14,793 bases of DNA from Candidatus Harrisonbacteria bacterium (GTDB lineage: Bacteria > Patescibacteriota > Minisyncoccia > UBA6257 > UBA11618): positions 1 through 14,793 of the forward strand of contig JAHFLM010000016.1 of assembly GCA_023244865.1 (NCBI GenBank). The letters are read 5' to 3'. Made by a program: the position numbers and the translations under genes. Under the pieces are notes generated by a model, which made no database searches, was not told the origin of the DNA, and saw only the letters and a program-made list of their open reading frames with translations. Below are positions 13,051-14,793 of this stretch, one piece after another. Each line of letters opens with the position of its first letter. Positions within the stretch are counted from its first letter, which is position 1.

Positions 13051-13920
13051 CTACATCAAATCTAACCTATTACTCAAAGAATTAAAATTATTCTGCTCAA
13101 AAAAACTCTTTACTTCCTGCTTTTTAAAATCTAAAGCTAGCTCTTCCAACTTCAAATCTAAGTCTAAGTCCGTCTTAATTTTGGCTAATTTCTTACACAT
13201 AATCGCCTTATCTTTTTCTGCCTCAATCTTCGCCGCTACCTTTTCAGGCGCTTCCCATAAATTATCTAGTAAATTTTCCAAACTCCCCGCTTTTTTAATT
13301 AAAGGAATTGCCGTCTTTGGCCCCACCCCCCTCACACCCGGAAAATTATCCGAAGAGTCACCTAAAAGCGCCTTCAAATCCGGTAATTGTTTTGGCGTTA
13401 GCCCTTCATATCTTTCAATCACCGCTTTCTCATTATAAATTACCGTTTCTGACACACCTTTTTTCACAAACTGCACCACCACCTTATCATCCTCAACTAA
13501 TTGCAACATATCCAAATCTCCCGATAAAATAATCACCACTAAATCTTTTTCGCCTTTAAATTTATTCGCCACCGAACCAATCACATCATCCGCCTCAAAT
13601 CCCGGCCGCTCCAAAGTCTTAATCCCAAACTGATTATAAAGTTCGTGCGCCCGCTCTATTTGCGGAATTAAATCATCTCCCATCTTTGGTCGCTGACCTT
13701 TATAATCAGGAAAAATCTCCTCGCGAAAAGTCGCCTCCGGCGTATCAAATACGCCCAGCATATAATCTGGCCGCTGCTCCTTAATAATTTTTAGTAAAAC
13801 CGCCGACAACCCATAAATCGCCCCCGAAGGCTCGCCTTTATGATTGGTAAGTGGCGGCAAAGCAAAGAAAAATCTATACAATAAAGCGTGACTATCAATA
13901 ATGATTAAACTTTTTTTCAT
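13051..13920 (-). CDS. polA: DNA polymerase I, 5'-3' exonuclease domain (separate ORF)
   Basis: The 289-residue product is a complete 5' nuclease (flap endonuclease-like) domain: Asp9 in IIIDSHALLYRFFFALPP, the GVFDTPEATFREEIFPDYKG segment, FEADDVIG (108-115), SGDLDMLQLV (134-143), and GDSSDNFPGVRGVGPKTA with its helix-hairpin-helix. It ends at NNFNSLSNRLDLM, the point where a whole Pol I would enter the 3'-5' exonuclease domain. Stand-alone 5' nucleases exist, but here the next ORF is the polymerase in the same frame after one TAG. Together the two make 720 residues, against 832 in Taq. The ATG is preceded by GGGG, which can be paired by an upstream inverted repeat (13921-14023). It follows tsaE by 107 nt. 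Confidence 0.93.
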   Translation of the reverse strand: MKKSLIIIDSHALLYRFFFALPPLTNHKGEPSGAIYGLSAVLLKIIKEQRPDYMLGVFDTPEATFREEIFPDYKGQRPKMGDDLIPQIERAHELYNQFGIKTLERPGFEADDVIGSVANKFKGEKDLVVIILSGDLDMLQLVEDDKVVVQFVKKGVSETVIYNEKAVIERYEGLTPKQLPDLKALLGDSSDNFPGVRGVGPKTAIPLIKKAGSLENLLDNLWEAPEKVAAKIEAEKDKAIMCKKLAKIKTDLDLDLKLEELALDFKKQEVKSFFEQNNFNSLSNRLDLM

Positions 13921-14023
13921 TTACCCCGTTAGATATTCTTTATAATTATTACTTTAATATATTAGAAAGTTAACATGAAATACAAAAAATATTACCCCTT
14001 CCGTTATTTATCTAATGGGGTGA
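13921..14023 (-). promoter_or_regulatory. Leader with inverted repeat and alternative hairpins before polA
   Basis: In RNA sense, a CCCCATTAGATA segment just after the tsaE stop can pair with TATCTAACGGGGT directly before the polA ATG: 15-nt arms (14023-14009 and 13935-13921) with two G-T pairs. The same CCCC can instead pair with GGGG at 13995-13998, a short hairpin followed by a T run (ATATTTTTTG), like a weak terminator. The two pairings exclude each other, and the distal one would hide the ribosome-binding GGGG. A regulatory role is inference; the pairings are visible in the sequence. Confidence 0.4.
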
Positions 14024-14045
14024 ATTCTTAATTCTTAATTTCTAT
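14023..14045. repeat. AT-rich 23-nt repeat, copy 2
   Basis: It matches 1404-1426 at 22 of 23 positions. Here it supplies the last codons and stop of tsaE (EIKN, TAA). Confidence 0.4.
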
Positions 14046-14471
14046 TATTCTTTCCCCCTCATTTCCTCCATGACTAAAGTTCATCCAAAAAGCATCGGCC
14101 GGAATCGCCCCCTTAATCTTCTCCGCCCATTCAATAATTATCAAAGATTCTTTATCTTTAATAATTTCCTGAAAATCCAAAACCTCTAATTCTTTAACAT
14201 TTTCTAGTCGATAACAATCCATGTGCCAAACTTTTTTATAATTTTTAAAATCTATGTCGTATTTTTTTAAAATTACAAAAGTTGGGCTAGTTACTTTTTC
14301 TACCACCCCCAAACGCTTTAAAAGTAGCTGAGTAAAAGTCGTCTTCCCAACGCCTAAATCACCAGATAGCGCCAAAACATTAGCTTGTCCTGAGCCAGAC
14401 GAAGGGCTTGATAAATTATCCAAAATTTTTCCAGCTAAGGCATCTAACTCATCTAAGTTCTTTATAATCAT
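14028..14471 (-). CDS. tsaE: tRNA t6A37 threonylcarbamoyladenosine biosynthesis ATPase TsaE
   Basis: TsaE is the P-loop ATPase that works with TsaB and TsaD in making t6A37 of ANN-decoding tRNAs. In 147 residues it shows ALSGDLGVGKTTFTQ (Walker A, about 34-48), TSPTFVILKKY (61-71), HMDCYRL (about 83-89) and IIIEWAEK (about 111-118). The length is typical. The SSPSSGSGQA segment at 21-30, just before the Walker A strand, is encoded by a dispersed repeat and lengthens a loop. A CATAAT box lies 6 nt before the ATG at 14471, suggesting a leaderless mRNA. tsaB and tsaD are not in the window. It is transcribed toward polA and away from the DUF2585-like gene. Confidence 0.95.
   Translation of the reverse strand: MIIKNLDELDALAGKILDNLSSPSSGSGQANVLALSGDLGVGKTTFTQLLLKRLGVVEKVTSPTFVILKKYDIDFKNYKKVWHMDCYRLENVKELEVLDFQEIIKDKESLIIIEWAEKIKGAIPADAFWMNFSHGGNEGERIIEIKN
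14383..14409. repeat. Dispersed repeat fragment inside tsaE (TTCGACAAGCTCA family)
   Basis: The minus strand reads CCCTTCGTCTGGCTCAGGAC, then AAGC, a diverged form of the common CCCTTCGACAAGCTCAGGAC repeat. It encodes PSSGSGQA in a variable loop of TsaE. Confidence 0.55.
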
Positions 14472-14477
14472 CGGTTA

Positions 14478-14483
14478 ATTATG
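14478..14483 (-). promoter_or_regulatory. -10 box for tsaE
   Basis: Minus-strand CATAAT (5 of 6 matches) lies 6 nt before the ATG at 14471. No clear -35 is visible. Confidence 0.4.
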
Positions 14484-14498
14484 CAGATATTCTACACT

Positions 14499-14544
14499 CT
14501 TTATCGCCCCTAAGAAAGCGGGGCCTTCTATTCCTTAGATAAAG
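14499..14544. promoter_or_regulatory. Nested inverted repeat between divergent genes
   Basis: CTTTATC (14499-14505) pairs with GATAAAG (14538-14544), and inside it GCCCC (14506-14510) pairs with GGGGC (14520-14524). It sits between the tsaE and DUF2585-like starts and covers the -35 region of the latter. It has no T run, so it is not a terminator; it could be an operator. Confidence 0.35.
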
Positions 14545-14557
14545 CTTCGATTAGCAT

Positions 14558-14563
14558 TATAAT
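14558..14563 (+). promoter_or_regulatory. -10 box for the DUF2585-like gene
   Basis: A perfect TATAAT lies 6 nt before the ATG at 14570, with a weak TTAGAT 17 nt further upstream. The spacing implies a leaderless transcript. Confidence 0.55.
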
Positions 14564-14569
14564 GACTTC

Positions 14570-14793
14570 ATGTTAGAAATTATTAATTTCCTTAGAAAAT
14601 ACCGCTTCTTCATTATCAGCGCGATTGTCATTTTTGGACTAGTTGGAATTATCGAATTTAATTTCGGTCGCTCTCTTCTTGGGCCAGATGGAAAATTTGG
14701 TCTTTGGGATAATAATATATGGGGTAGTGAAAATTCCCAACGCTTAGCTGACGTTTACTCTTTTTCTCATATAATCCACGGCATAATCTTCTA
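14570..14793 (+). CDS. DUF2585-like membrane protein, N-terminal part
   Basis: The frame starts at ATG 14570 and runs off the right edge after 74 residues. It opens with a short amphipathic piece (LEIINFLRKYRF), a membrane helix (IISAIVIFGLVGIIEFNF), then GRSLLGPDGKFGLW, a SENSQRLADVYSFSHIIHG block and the start of another hydrophobic stretch. The order GR..., FGLW, SENSQ, D-x-YS-x-SHI-x-HG is what I recall of the DUF2585/UPF0314 family of small bacterial membrane proteins of unknown function. The assignment rests on motif memory and a partial sequence, so moderate confidence. It diverges from tsaE. Confidence 0.6.
   Translation, partial: MLEIINFLRKYRFFIISAIVIFGLVGIIEFNFGRSLLGPDGKFGLWDNNIWGSENSQRLADVYSFSHIIHGIIF

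Noticed and set aside
13051..13053. TAG as a reassigned sense codon
   Set aside because: TAG ends the MgtC-family gene normally (2543-2545), and TGA and TAA also act as stops; nothing supports a code change.
13181..13532. Two overlapping plus-strand frames opposite the 5' nuclease ORF
   Set aside because: Antisense shadows of a domain with all catalytic residues.

Overview
This 14.8 kb window most resembles a genome fragment from a candidate-phyla-radiation (Patescibacteria) type bacterium. That placement is an inference. It rests on the AT-rich sequence, the tight packing of short genes, the trimmed versions of housekeeping proteins (a 251-residue HolA, a MurE-like ligase without its N-terminal domain, a DNA polymerase I in two pieces without the 3'-5' exonuclease) and the many short palindromic repeats between and inside genes. 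TAA, TAG and TGA all end genes, so the standard bacterial code fits. Nearly all genes lie on the minus strand.

Right end, read in minus direction: tsaE (14471-14028) leads into a DNA polymerase I made as two adjacent ORFs, the 5' nuclease (13920-13051) and the polymerase (13050-11755), separated only by an in-frame TAG. A soluble PAS histidine kinase follows, joined to the polymerase by an ATGA overlap. A large hairpin element (10549-10645) ends this unit; mutM and holA follow with a palindromic repeat between them, then a membrane-anchored cysteine-rich protein. Diverging from tsaE on the plus strand is the start of a DUF2585-type membrane protein.

Centre: rpsT is on the plus strand with its own promoter and a bidirectional terminator. 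Between rpsT and ruvA there is no believable protein gene. Instead, a near-consensus minus-strand promoter (about 7667-7696) and an intrinsic terminator (6982-7027) bracket about 680 nt full of hairpins and containing three copies of a 17-nt motif. This is best read as a large structured non-coding RNA that I cannot assign to a known class, and it is the strongest candidate for something undescribed.

Left half, minus direction: ruvA and a MurE-like Mur ligase end at a second copy of the large hairpin element (5017-5109). Then come a beta-CASP metallo-beta-lactamase nuclease and a compact run of a SLOG/LOG-like protein, an MgtC-family protein, an amino-acid permease, an O-antigen-ligase-like membrane protein, a small membrane protein and a truncated ORF running off the window.

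Two genome-wide habits are visible. Many unit-leading genes have a -10 box only 6-8 nt before the start codon, which suggests leaderless mRNAs. Fragments of dispersed palindromic repeats also serve as codons inside several proteins. The two large hairpin elements share a nearly identical core of about 35 nt but have unrelated, self-complementary arms, and one arm in each copies the 3' end of the preceding gene.
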